64,000 bases of DNA from Euphorbia lathyris (Eukaryota; Streptophyta; Magnoliopsida; Malpighiales; Euphorbiaceae). The notes beneath the pieces are model-generated. The model ran no database searches, was not told the origin of the DNA, and was given only the letters and a program-made list of their open reading frames with translations. A program made the translations under genes and the position numbers. This document shows, piece after piece, positions 32,506-42,196 of this stretch (position 1 is its first letter; each line of letters starts with the position of its first letter). Where the stretch lies: the NCBI RefSeq assembly GCF_963576675.1, contig NC_088911.1:84907256-84971255 (forward strand), given 5' to 3'.

Positions 32506-34069
32506 TTATTTTTGAACAATGTCATTGACACATTCTTCAATCAAATCAAGTTTCATACAAGCGAAATCTTCCATAGGATATTTCATCGCTTGGTTTATAT
32601 CAAACTCAATCTTATCATCTCCTATTTGTAAAACTACTTTCCCTTCCGACACATCAACTAGAGCACGTCCCGTGTTCATGAACGGTCTACCAAAGATTAG
32701 CGGACAATTAACGTCATAAGCAAAATCTAAAATAACGAAATCGGTAGGAAAAATAAATTTGTCAACTTTAACTAAAACATCCTCAATTATACCGTATGGT
32801 CTTTTAGTGGTTTGATCCGCTAATTGCAAAACCATATTGGTACGTTTGATATCTTCTTCTAAGCCTAACTTATTAAAAATAGATAATGGCATCAAGTTAA
32901 TGCTTGCTCCTAAATCACAGAGACAACTGGGAAATTCAATATCTCCCAATTTACACGGAATGGTAAAACATCCAGGATCTTTGAGTTTTGTGGGCAAATT
33001 ACTTGACACAATTGAACTGCAATCTTCAGTTAGTGAAATGGATGAAATTCCTTCCCAACTGATTTTCTTTGAAATTAAATCTTTGAGGAATTTACCATAA
33101 TTGGGAATTTGCGTAATTGCATCCATAAACGTCAAATTAATATGCAAATTTTTAAGTTTGTCTAAAAATGTTAAAAGTTGTTTGTCATAGTCCTTATTGC
33201 GGACTTTGTGTGGAAAAGGTGGTTTGGGTACAAAAGTTTTTGTATTAGAGTCAATTGGTGCATCGTTTTGATTTAATGTATCTTCTTTGGACTTTGGTAA
33301 ATCAGTTCCAGGTAAAGTCGAATTTCCAGGCATTTCCGGACCTAAGTAATTTTTCCCTGAACGAAGAGTGATAGCCTTAACATGCTCTTTCGGATTTTCT
33401 TCCGTATGGCTTGGAAGACTTCCCTCTTTGCGGGATGGAATTGATTTAGCGAGTTGTCCAATTTGAACCTCCAAATTATGGATGCTAGATGATTGGTTTT
33501 TAATAAGCTGATCGAATTTATTCTCGATCCGTTTAAAACCATCATCGTGATTACTTATTTTTCCGCTCATAGCATCAATAAATTTGTCGATTTTAGAAGA
33601 TAAAGTGCTAATCGTATCTCTCGATTGATTTTGATAATTGGTGGTACGATTTTGATTAGCATTAGCATTATTATTATTATCTTTCCAGTTAAAGTTAGGA
33701 TGATTTCTCCATCCAGGATTATATGTATTGGAATAAGGGTTATTGTTTTGATTTTGCCATTGGACAAAATTTACCTGTTCAATTTCGCTCATACCTTCGT
33801 AATCCACATCCGTTTGGATTGGCTTACCATTAGGATCACACGGTGCCATAAACCTATCAATTTTGTGCGATAAGGCAGAAAACTGGGCTTGCAACATCGC
33901 AATTGGAACAAGATTCACTATACCTTTAACTGATGACGTTGCTGAGGATGATGGTTTCACTACTGGTATGTGTCCACGTTCCGCGGGCCACATACTGCTG
34001 TTAATTGCCATTTCCTCCAAAAGTTCTCTTGCTTGGGCAGATGTTTTCTTCATGAATAACCCTCCAGAC
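32506..34069 (-). pseudogene. Athila gag (C-terminal part) and protease
   Basis: The frame is open from the Copia border at 34069 to the TAA at 32506-32508. It starts SGGLFMKKTSAQARELLEEM, the middle of an Athila gag, and passes through an Asn-rich tract (YNPGWRNHPNFNWKDNNNN). It reaches the aspartic protease motif CDLGASINLMPLSIFNKLGL (about residue 380 of the open part), where DLGAS is the DSG/DTG-like active site. The gag N-terminus and 5' LTR are missing because a Copia LTR begins at 34070. Pol follows in the same frame after one stop. Confidence 0.85.
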
Positions 34070-35734
34070 TGTTGGTGTGCCCTAGTTCATAGGCATTGGT
34101 TCTTATAAAATATATTTGTGTCACATTAATAAAGGCATCAATCTAGTTCATTTATATCTTGTGCTATAATATGAATAGAGAATCCATTGATTGATAATCG
34201 TAAAACCATATCCCAAGTCTATTCTATCATGGGAATGATTAGGACCACAGACTTGTATATTCGACGACTGTATGGTAGTAATTGATACTAGCCATAACAC
34301 TTGATAAGTCAGTTGTGAATATGGGTACATGTTGTATACATGTGACTGGATCGATCCGCTCGAGAAAACTACATGGTGGTTGTGTCATTAGTTTTCTTAA
34401 GTAGGTCTCTAACTGTCTTCAGACCAGATTTCATTATAATATAGATGTGGGATCCGGTTCACTTTGACATATGCCTAACAGGTCTGTAACAGGATGCCAA
34501 ATACGAGTATGATTGGGTGAGCAGGTGAACACATTAGTATTGATAGTGAAGTGATGGAATTACCACTCACATAACAGTGAGATGATATCACAGGCCACTT
34601 GATAAGTGAGATTGATAAGTGTGTCGCCACACCCTGATAAGTAGTTTACTTATTTGATTCATTAATCTACTTAAGATCAAGAAATATCATAAACATCAGA
34701 GAGGATGACAGTCGCCATGCCTCTAGTTTATAATATCGATATCAAATGGTAAAAGATGTTAAGAGATAACTACAGGGTCTCTGCATTTTTAGACTGCTGA
34801 AATTCTGTCTTAGTTAGGGGCAGTAATGGTTTGCTAGAACCCACTTACTGTCTGTGAGCCATAAGCTCACTGCTAGCTAAGGACAGTCCCATAGGATCGT
34901 GCACATCGAACATCTGAGTTAGAACTTATAGAACGGTACATTGGAGAGATAGAATTAATTAATTGGTTGACAGTAAAATGTCAAGGTAATTAATTGGTGG
35001 TTAATTAATTGATTAATTGATAATATGTATCAAGGTAATTAATTAATGGTCTTACGTGTTGAGTATTTAATTGATTAATTAGTTTGCGCGATGTAATTAA
35101 TTAATTTGTAAATTAATAAAATTGCATTCGGTGAATAATTAATTAAACTAATACGTTAATTTATTAATTAGTGTTGTTTGTTTAATTGGGATAATTAAAT
35201 TTAATCTAATCATAATTAATTGCATAGAATAAATATTATAGGTATTTATTTATGTAATTAGATTAGGATTGGATTAGTTTTGTAATTAACCAATTAACCC
35301 TAAACCAATTAGGTTTAGGAATACACTATATATAAATTAAAACAATAAAACCCTAATTAACTCACATTGATATTCGGCCAACACAAAGGTTTGCATAGGC
35401 AAACTATATTGATTTTAGGTGGCCACCACTTTCCAGAAGAGTGGAAGACCTTAGCTAATTACATAATCTCTCCCGTTCTTCTTCGTTCTTCGGCTAGCAC
35501 CGGTTCTGGCTCAATAGCTGTTCGTGCACCTGACTACGGAGATCTTACTACCTTGTGGATTCTTCAGCCGTCTCTAGAAGAGACAGTCCAGGTATGTTTA
35601 TATCCATAAACGGATCAAAAGGTTTTATTCGATCAATGGTTAACGGACAAAGATCAAACTAAAGGGATTAGAAATAAATTTTAAACCGCAATTCCGCTGC
35701 GCTACAGTTGATTAACTGGCTATAATCCCTAACA
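34070..35734 (+). repeat. 5' LTR of the truncated Copia element
   Basis: 1665 bp, TG...CA ends, followed directly by a PBS. 34960-35230 is dominated by TTAATTAATT phrases. TATA box ACTATATATAAATT at about 35327-35336. Only one LTR remains, so its age cannot be estimated. Confidence 0.8.
35327..35336 (+). promoter_or_regulatory. TATA box of Copia LTR
   Basis: TATATATAAA, about 400 bp before the LTR end, is the expected promoter position. Confidence 0.6.
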
Positions 35735-35735
35735 G

Positions 35736-35747
35736 TGGTATCAGAGC
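35736..35747 (+). other. Primer-binding site (initiator Met tRNA)
   Basis: TGGTATCAGAGC, 1 bp after the LTR end, the standard plant Copia PBS. Confidence 0.9.
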
Positions 35748-37366
35748 CATGGTTTAGTCCGTTTTGATTGATTGAAAATTAATAAGATTTGGTTTTTATT
35801 ATTTTTCCAAATCAGTTTTGAAAATTCCTATTAATTCCTATGTTTAGTAATTTGTTTAGGAAGTTTTGGAATATATATTTTCTGTTTTTTTGTGTTTAGT
35901 TATGCTGAAATTTAGTTTTAAAACAGTAAATAAAATTACAGATTATATATATGAGAAAAAAAATAATTAACGGACATGGAACAGCAGTCGCGGGACTGCT
36001 GTCCGCGAACAGCAGCCCCGCGGCTGCTGTTGGGCGGACAGCAGCACTGATGCTGTCCGCCAGACAGCAGCCCCGTCGCTGTCCCGAGTCCGTTGAAAAT
36101 TCAAAATCTTGTTTAATTTTGGATTTGACGGGACTGATTTTAATCTTTAAATTTTTCTCGAGTAATTTAATAAAATCAGGGCCCTAATACCGTTTAATTT
36201 ATTAAAGATGTTTTTGAATAAAAATTAATTGGTATTAAAACGTTTTTGATTGGCATGCATATTTAATTTTAATCGAATTGATAATTTGTGTAAAATTGAA
36301 TATGGTTAATTTGTGAAATTGGCCCAATAGACCGTGACACCGGTTTAAATTGGGAGGGCTAAATTTTAGATATGTGACGACCCTAAAATTCAGTGGGAGC
36401 GAAATTGTAATTTTGCATATAAATGGATGTTAACCATTTGGGCCTTTGTGGGCCTTAGTCACATATGGTAAATTGGCGATTTCACCCTAAGTAACTCGGC
36501 TTAACTTTATTAGATGATTTTGGAATGCCATGATCATGCATTATATTTGTATGTCTTACCATGCAGCAACGTGTTATAGAGTTCTATGGGCCCTAAATTA
36601 AAGTCGGTTTGTAATTTAATTATTTTGGGAAATATGGCATGCGTGCCATTCTTTTATTAATGTAATTTTAGAATAGGTTCTATTTATAAAATTGTAATTG
36701 ATCGTGAAGAAGCCCAGATGGTCCAAGCCCATGGTGGGAGCCCAAGAAGACTTGAAGCAAGCCCGTGAAGATTAGATAGTTTATCTAGTTTCACTAGGGT
36801 GTATTATAAGGCCCATAGAGTCTCTATGTTTATTTTGATTATACAATTGCTTAGTATAACATGAAATATAAGTAGCATTGATCACCAAATCATCACCCGC
36901 GATAATTATACGTTAAAGCCGTATCACTTAATTAATCCGGATAATGAAATATTGAGTCGCTTAAAAGTGCTTTCCAGATTCACACCTCTTCCTCCCAGGT
37001 AGTGCTACAGTGTATGACGTGCCCTAGCAGGTATACTGTAGTAATTAGTGTGCCGTCGAGGGTTAGGATACTTCGGTATGGCTAACGCGTGTATGGTGGT
37101 TGGACTCAACGTGGGTAGCATTAGCTCAGAGCGGGCCCTAAGCACAGATGGGCTAAGTGTCACAAAGCCCATCAAACCAAGAGTCCTTGCAGAGGATTGG
37201 ATAGTTTATCCTACCAAATCGTCAATGGTCGACGGCGGAGCCCTAGCTCGGTCGATTATTGATGGATTGTGGATCTTGGTCAAGACAGCCAAATAAATAT
37301 CACCAATAATGTAATTTTTCCACGTAGATTAAACTCCACATCAAAATTACACGAAAAGAAAATTAA
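35748..37366 (+). other. Copia leader with CAGCAG/CTGCTG-rich folded segment
   Basis: No gene. 35976-36095 is GC-rich and dense in self-complementary CTGCTGTCCGC and GCGGACAGCAGC phrases, so the RNA could fold strongly. The rest is AT-rich with nothing recognised. Confidence 0.6.
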
Positions 37367-38221
37367 ATGGCTGCAACAAGCAACAACTCACTCAGACCAC
37401 TCCTGGAAAAGGAAAAGCTTTCAGGGACTAATTTCCTTGACTGGTCCAGGAACTTGCAAATAGTTCTTAGACACGAGTCGAAGGAATATGTGCTGACTGC
37501 TGCCTTACCAGCAGCTCGTCCTACAGGACGGGGCGTAACCGCTGATCAAATGGCGGAGTACGACCGACATGTTAAGGATGACAGGGATGTGTCATGCATT
37601 ATGCTGGGTACCATGGTTCCTGATCTTCAGAAACAATTCATGGAGCAGCATGCCTTTGAGATCATGGATCAACTCAAAAGGATGTTCCAAGATCAAGCTT
37701 GTCGGGAAATATACTTGACAACAAAGGCGCTATGCAGCACTACGATGCAAGTCGAGACTTCTGTTAGCACACACGTGCTAAAGTTGAAGGGTTTTATTGA
37801 CACATTATCAAGGCTTGGCTCACCAGTGCCTGCACAACTAGCAGTCGACATCATTCTTGGATCACTTCCGGCATCCTACAATCAGTTTATCATGCACTAC
37901 CACATGCAGGGTGTTGATAAGTCTGTAGTAGAATTGCATGGCATGTTGAAACTTGCTGAGCAATCCTGCAAGAGGACTCCAGAAGTGTTGCTGGTTAACA
38001 AAGGGAACGTGCCTAAGGGAAAGGCCAAGTCCAAGTCCAAAGCGAAGGCCCAAAAGGCCAAGCCCAAGGCTAGGAAGGCGGCATCTTCTAAAGGTAGGTT
38101 GGCCTCAGCAGATGATATCTGCCATAAGTGTAATGAGAAGGGACACTGGAAAAATGTGTGTCCAAAGCTAAGGGAGAAACAGAAGAACGAAGCTTCTGGT
38201 TCAGGTATTTATGTTGTTTAA
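37367..38221 (+). CDS. Copia gag
   Basis: An open frame of 284 codons starting MAATSNNSLRPLLEKEKLSG. The N-terminal two thirds has the UBN2-type capsid pattern of Copia gags (GTNFLDWSRNLQIVLRHESK near residue 19; VDIILGSLPASYNQFIMHY near 161). A very basic Lys/Ala/Ser/Pro linker follows (residues about 215-242), then one CCHC zinc knuckle CHKCNEKGHWKNVCP (about 253-267). It would form the particle and bind element RNA. The frame ends shortly after the knuckle. A putative splice donor (TTCAG/GTATTT at about 38202) and acceptor (TGTGCAG/GG at about 38292) could join it to the protease segment. Confidence 0.85.
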   Translation: MAATSNNSLRPLLEKEKLSGTNFLDWSRNLQIVLRHESKEYVLTAALPAARPTGRGVTADQMAEYDRHVKDDRDVSCIMLGTMVPDLQKQFMEQHAFEIMDQLKRMFQDQACREIYLTTKALCSTTMQVETSVSTHVLKLKGFIDTLSRLGSPVPAQLAVDIILGSLPASYNQFIMHYHMQGVDKSVVELHGMLKLAEQSCKRTPEVLLVNKGNVPKGKAKSKSKAKAQKAKPKARKAASSKGRLASADDICHKCNEKGHWKNVCPKLREKQKNEASGSGIYVV

Positions 38222-38540
38222 ATTAATCTGGCTATTTCTGCATTTTGGGTTGTAAACATTAGATGAGGTACTCATATTTGTTCAAATGTGCAGGGACAAA
38301 GAAATAGGAGATTGATGGGATCTGGTGAAGTGGATCTTCGTGTCGATAATGGTGCTCATGTAGAGGCCTTAAAGATCGAAGATTATTCTTAGAGATACCT
38401 AGTGGATTAGTTTTAGAAATTAGGAATTGCTATCTTGTACCTGCAATGCGCAGGAATATTATTTCAGTTTCTATGTTGGATATTTATGGTTTTAATTTTA
38501 ATATTGGACGTGGTATGATTTCTATACATCGTGGTCTGTG
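38222..38540 (+). pseudogene. Copia protease-region remnant
   Basis: In broken frames the text VDNGAHVEAL, PSGLVLEIRNCYLVPAMRRN and IISVSMLDIYGFNFNIGRG matches the segment between gag and integrase in Copia pol. It contains stops (two TAG and a frame change) and ends where the Tat element begins. Confidence 0.65.
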
Positions 38541-38624
38541 CACCTGGTAATTAATTATTTACTTTTTACCTTTATGTCACGTCGTACATTTTTCACTATT
38601 TACGGGAGTGTCATTCCCTTCTCC

Positions 38625-38631
38625 TATATAA
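38625..38631 (+). promoter_or_regulatory. TATA box of antisense PMD gene
   Basis: TATATAA in a TTCTCCTATATAAGGTGG setting, 78 bp before the ATG at 38709, followed by a CT-rich leader (TCTCTCTTCTCTCTCT), as in ordinary plant promoters. Confidence 0.65.
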
Positions 38632-38708
38632 GGTGGTGGGGTTTCATTTCAACCCCACACCTTCTCTCTCTTCTCTCTCTCTCTAGCACTCAACTTAGAG
38701 AATTCTCG

Positions 38709-41700
38709 ATGGGTTCGGATAGACACGATGGCACGAAGGGTATGCATGCGGGTTTTGAGAACTTGACTAGAGTGGCTCCTTTTCAGCATCCTGCTTCTCA
38801 TCTGAGCCGGACCAACATCAATCCGGTAAGTACCCCCTTATTCTTTATCCTTTGACAAGACTTCTAGGCTTTAGCAGCCCCATTTTGAACGTCGTTTGCA
38901 TGCTAACCTTTAAGCTGCTTAGAAGACTTTTAGTTAGAAAACGCGAATTTTTATGCACGTGAACAATGCTTTATGCTTTTCGTTTGTTGAAAGAATATGA
39001 ACTATATACATGAGAATAGTAAAAATACGGACAATGCATGCCAACCGTAAAAACGTGAATAATGCACGTGAATAGTAAAAACGTGAATAGTAAAAACATG
39101 AATAATGCATGCAAAAAACGTGAATAGTGCACGTGAATAGTAAAAACGTGAATAGTGCGCGTGAATAGTAAACGTGAATAGTGCACGCGAATAGTAAACG
39201 TGAATAGTGCACGTGAATAGTAAAAACAGGACTAGTGTACGTGAATAGTAAAACGTGAATAGTGCACGTGAATAGTAAAAACGTAAACAACTAAATTAAA
39301 CGCTTTTAACCCAAGTTAGAATTAGATTAAGCTTCTCGCAAGCAAGCGGGAGAATGGAACACCAAAGAATAAAGAATTAACCAAATCCTATACAAATGAT
39401 CCTACGAACGAAATCTCACAGAGTAACGATCTTGACTGACAGGAACTTCTAGGTTAGATTTAAACATAACCGAAAGAATAACTAAGTTAACAAACTTTTA
39501 TTAGACGTATGCATAGAAGCGAGGTCCTCGAGGAGTAATGACTTTAGTTCGGCCCTTTGCCTTACCCGTTCCGTTCCTTCCAGGTCATTGGCATTTCTGA
39601 GACCACCGAGGACATTCATATCTGGCATGCCATGCTTAGCCCGGCGGCTAAAGCCCGGGTACGAGAGTTGGGCTTAGAGCCTTTTATCCTGGCGCTGCCT
39701 CGTGCCAACGGAGTGTGTGACCGGTTCGGCCTGCGCGCCTTATGCGAGAGATGGGTAGACTCGACCCACACCTTTCACTTCTCTTTTGGGGAGATGACGA
39801 TCTCGCCCCATGACTTTTCCCTGCTGACCGGATTGCGGGGGTAGCGGCATCCCGGTCCTGCTTTTCTTCGATATGGTGCGTCCTCGGGTTGACCGTGCTG
39901 AGATATCTGCTTTGATCGGACCCAGAGTCTATACAGGTGTCAAGTCCACCCCATCGAAGTTTGTTACCACCTATGGATTATTGAGTCGCAGGGACTTCTG
40001 TGACCGAGATGACACGGATCAGACCACTCGCAGCTTCCTTCTGTACGCTTTAGGCGAGACGATCTTTCGCACTAAGAGCGGAACCATACATGCGGGTCTC
40101 ATCCAGGCTTTCCGTGATTTGGATGCGGTGTCGTCCTACGATTGGGCAGGAGCCGGCTTGGCTTTTCTATATAAATTCCTGGATTTGACTTGCCGGAAGC
40201 GCAAGGATTTCGGCGGTTACACCTTTGCCCTCCTGGTACGCCCCCTATCATTGGCTTGTCTCTTTATTCTTTCTGCGATTTCTGTTTCTGACATCCGTTT
40301 CTACGAGCAGGTTTGGGCCTATGAGAGGCGGATTCTTCCGTGCACCCGCAGGAGTAGGCCGCGCGCGGTTAGGCTTCCACTTATGGCGAGGTGGAGTGAC
40401 TTTGATTTGCGTACTGAGAGGAGCCGGACGGTGGCCCGACTCCTATCATGGATCGACACGCGGAGCTTGGGACAGGTGAACATCTCCTAACCATGATGGA
40501 TTTTGTTTGATCTTGTCTGACCTTTCTTTTATTTTTCAGATTTCCTTCAGATGGGATGACCTCGACTTTGGTCCCGATTATGCTTATGTCACCCGCATTC
40601 AGGGGCAGCAGTGTGTGCTCACCGGCCCGTGCGTGCGAGCATGGTATTTGGGCGACCGGGGTTTTACTGGGGTTAGCGCCACACATTGGACGCCAGGTGA
40701 GATTCCTGTGTCCATGTTTGCGGTGAGGGTCATGCCCTTGTCGAACATTCGTCGCGATTTGACCCGTCGATTTGCCCCTCGAGATGTGTGGGACCACGCA
40801 GGGGGTCGCGTCCACTATTTATCGACTCTATTGACCCCGTTGGATCCTCCCGAGGTCGCGATGGATGTGGACCCTGCGGATGACGTGTTTTCGGTGGAGG
40901 CTGTTGCTGCGGTCTTTGGTCAGGAGGAGATTCCGGTGAGTGCTTTGGCCTATTTATTCTTTATTTACGAGATGGTTATGGGTATTTATTGTGTCTTTAC
41001 GTGTAGGAGGGTTCCTTGAGGAGCGCTCGGACGTCAGACTTTTTCGATGATGCTCGGGCCCGGACGTCTGCGAGCGAGCCTTCCTATTATGCAGGCGAGT
41101 CCTCGGGCGTTGCCCGACCAGAGCGGCTTCACCTTGGCACACCCTTCCCGATCCCAGGGAGAGATTTTCTGGTGATTCATTACGGTGAGGCAGGCGTGGC
41201 CTACTCCGGCATCGAGACAGCCCCTTCGGTTTTTACCTCGAGGATGCCGTTCGATCCCCCTGATGCCCTCCATACTTCGAGGGAGACGTGTACCGATTAC
41301 ATGGGATTGTCCGGTTATTTCAGAGAGCAGCTCAACCTGCACTGTGCCGGCCACCTGGTGAGTATTCTTATTCTGTATTAGTGTAGTGAAATGTATGCAT
41401 GTGATGCACATATGTATGTATGACTTCAGTTGTTGTCTGTTTTGATACATTTTTTTTCTTCTTCTTTTTTTATTTACAGAGCGATCTTCATGCAAACGAG
41501 CAGCGGCTCAGTGAGTCGCAGCGGGATGCCGATGCTAGGGTCGGGCAAGTCTATCGATAGAGAAATGCTCATTGGTCGGAGATGATGCGAGTGGAGACCG
41601 AGGGGCGTCTTGCCGTAGAGGAGATTACGCGAGTGGAGACCGCGGGGTGCCTTGCCGCCGAGGAGGGTCGTCGGGTTACCGAGGAGGCCTTATCTGCGGA

Positions 41701-41755
41701 GCGGGCTTCTCATCTGAGGGACTTTGAGGACTTCTGGGATCTTCCTCCTCATTAG
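38709..41755 (+). pseudogene. Plant mobile domain (PMD/MAIN-like) gene with introns, antisense within Tat element
   Basis: Six exons fit the frame: 38709-38825, 39584-40235, 40311-40475, 40540-40935, 41007-41357, 41480-41755. All introns have GT-AG ends. Exon 2 holds the PMD core: LCERWVDSTHTFHFSFGEMT, then SPHDFSLLTGL. SFLLYALGETIF comes later in exon 2, and joining to exon 3 gives FALL followed by VWAYER, as in the family. Exon 6 encodes a Glu/Arg-rich probable coiled coil. The predicted product is about 650 residues. PMD proteins occur as host genes (silencing-related) and inside MULE and Gypsy elements; here the setting is a Tat element. Two lesions: a 5-G run at 39837-39841 shifts the frame into TAG 39842-39844, and an in-frame TAG at 41558-41560 follows CGA in exon 6. 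The G-run change could be a read error. Confidence 0.7.
39049..39290 (+). repeat. GTGAATAGT tandem repeat in PMD intron 1
   Basis: Units of about 14 and 28 bp (ACGTGAATAGTGC and ACGTGAATAGTAAAA alternating) repeated many times with small changes. Minus-strand frames through it are artefacts of the repeat. Confidence 0.85.
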
Positions 41756-42021
41756 GCTCATTATTTGTAGTTTTCTCATTAGTATTACCCCGATGTATAG
41801 CTTGTATATAGGGAGAGGGGTGGATAGGACGTAGGCTTTTTATATGAAAGAGGTAGGAAATGTATAACTCATGATTCATAATACAATGCATTCAGTAGAT
41901 TATAATGATTCCAATCATTCTCTTCAAATATATTCATGCCTTTATTTATTTACAAACAACAGAAATACTTAGCCGCTTATACATTATTTTCATAATTGCT
42001 CAAAATATAACCACTGTTACC
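41756..42021. other. Spacer between PMD gene end and Tat stem-loops
   Basis: No gene. It has TTTATTTATTT-like tracts, plausible as the 3' untranslated region and polyadenylation area of the plus-strand PMD transcript. Confidence 0.4.
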
Positions 42022-42051
42022 AGGACCCGCCTTTTTCGGTTTTCAGATCCC
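42022..42051 (-). other. Tat stem-loop T3
   Basis: On the minus (sense) strand GGGATCTG pairs with CGGGTCCT over 8 bp, three of them G-U. AAAA bulge, CC/GG inner stem and a GAAAAA loop. Counterpart of module 3 (12072-12101) with almost all stem bases changed. Confidence 0.75.
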
Positions 42052-42092
42052 AGCGATTTTTCAACTCTCCTTTTATTATCCCGAAATTTTCA

Positions 42093-42122
42093 AACGAGTG
42101 CCCTTTCGGGTTTTCACCCATT
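42093..42122 (-). other. Tat stem-loop T2
   Basis: Minus strand AATGGGTG pairs with CACTCGTT, 8 bp with two G-U pairs that would be mismatches on the plus strand. AAAA bulge, CCC/GGG and GAAA tetraloop. Counterpart of module 2. Confidence 0.8.
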
Positions 42123-42142
42123 GGGATGTCCCTTATTGTTGC

Positions 42143-42173
42143 ATAGGTCTCCCTTTGCGGGTTTTCAACCTAT
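42143..42173 (-). other. Tat stem-loop T1
   Basis: Minus strand ATAGGTTG pairs with AGACCTAT over 7 of 8 positions (the innermost is G-A). AAAA bulge, CCC/GGG and GCAAA loop. Counterpart of module 1, with the same flanking GATAGG and GCAACAATAAGGGACA text. Confidence 0.78.
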
Positions 42174-42196
42174 CGGGAATTTTCATTTTTTTTTTT

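Larger units (their letters stand above)
34070..38540 (+). mobile_element. Truncated Copia element (LTR, PBS, gag, start of protease)
   Basis: The LTR (TGTTGGTGTG...CCCTAACA), an initiator-Met PBS, a structured leader, a gag ORF and a protease-region remnant follow in order. No RT, integrase or 3' LTR follows: around 38535-38550 the sequence changes to the Tat element. The left end is cleanly inside Athila gag, but the other half of Athila is not beyond the right end, so a deletion removed the rest of both. Confidence 0.8.

Noticed and set aside
38934..39290. Minus-strand frame rich in FTIHVHYSR
   Set aside because: Produced by the GTGAATAGT tandem repeat in an intron of the PMD gene.
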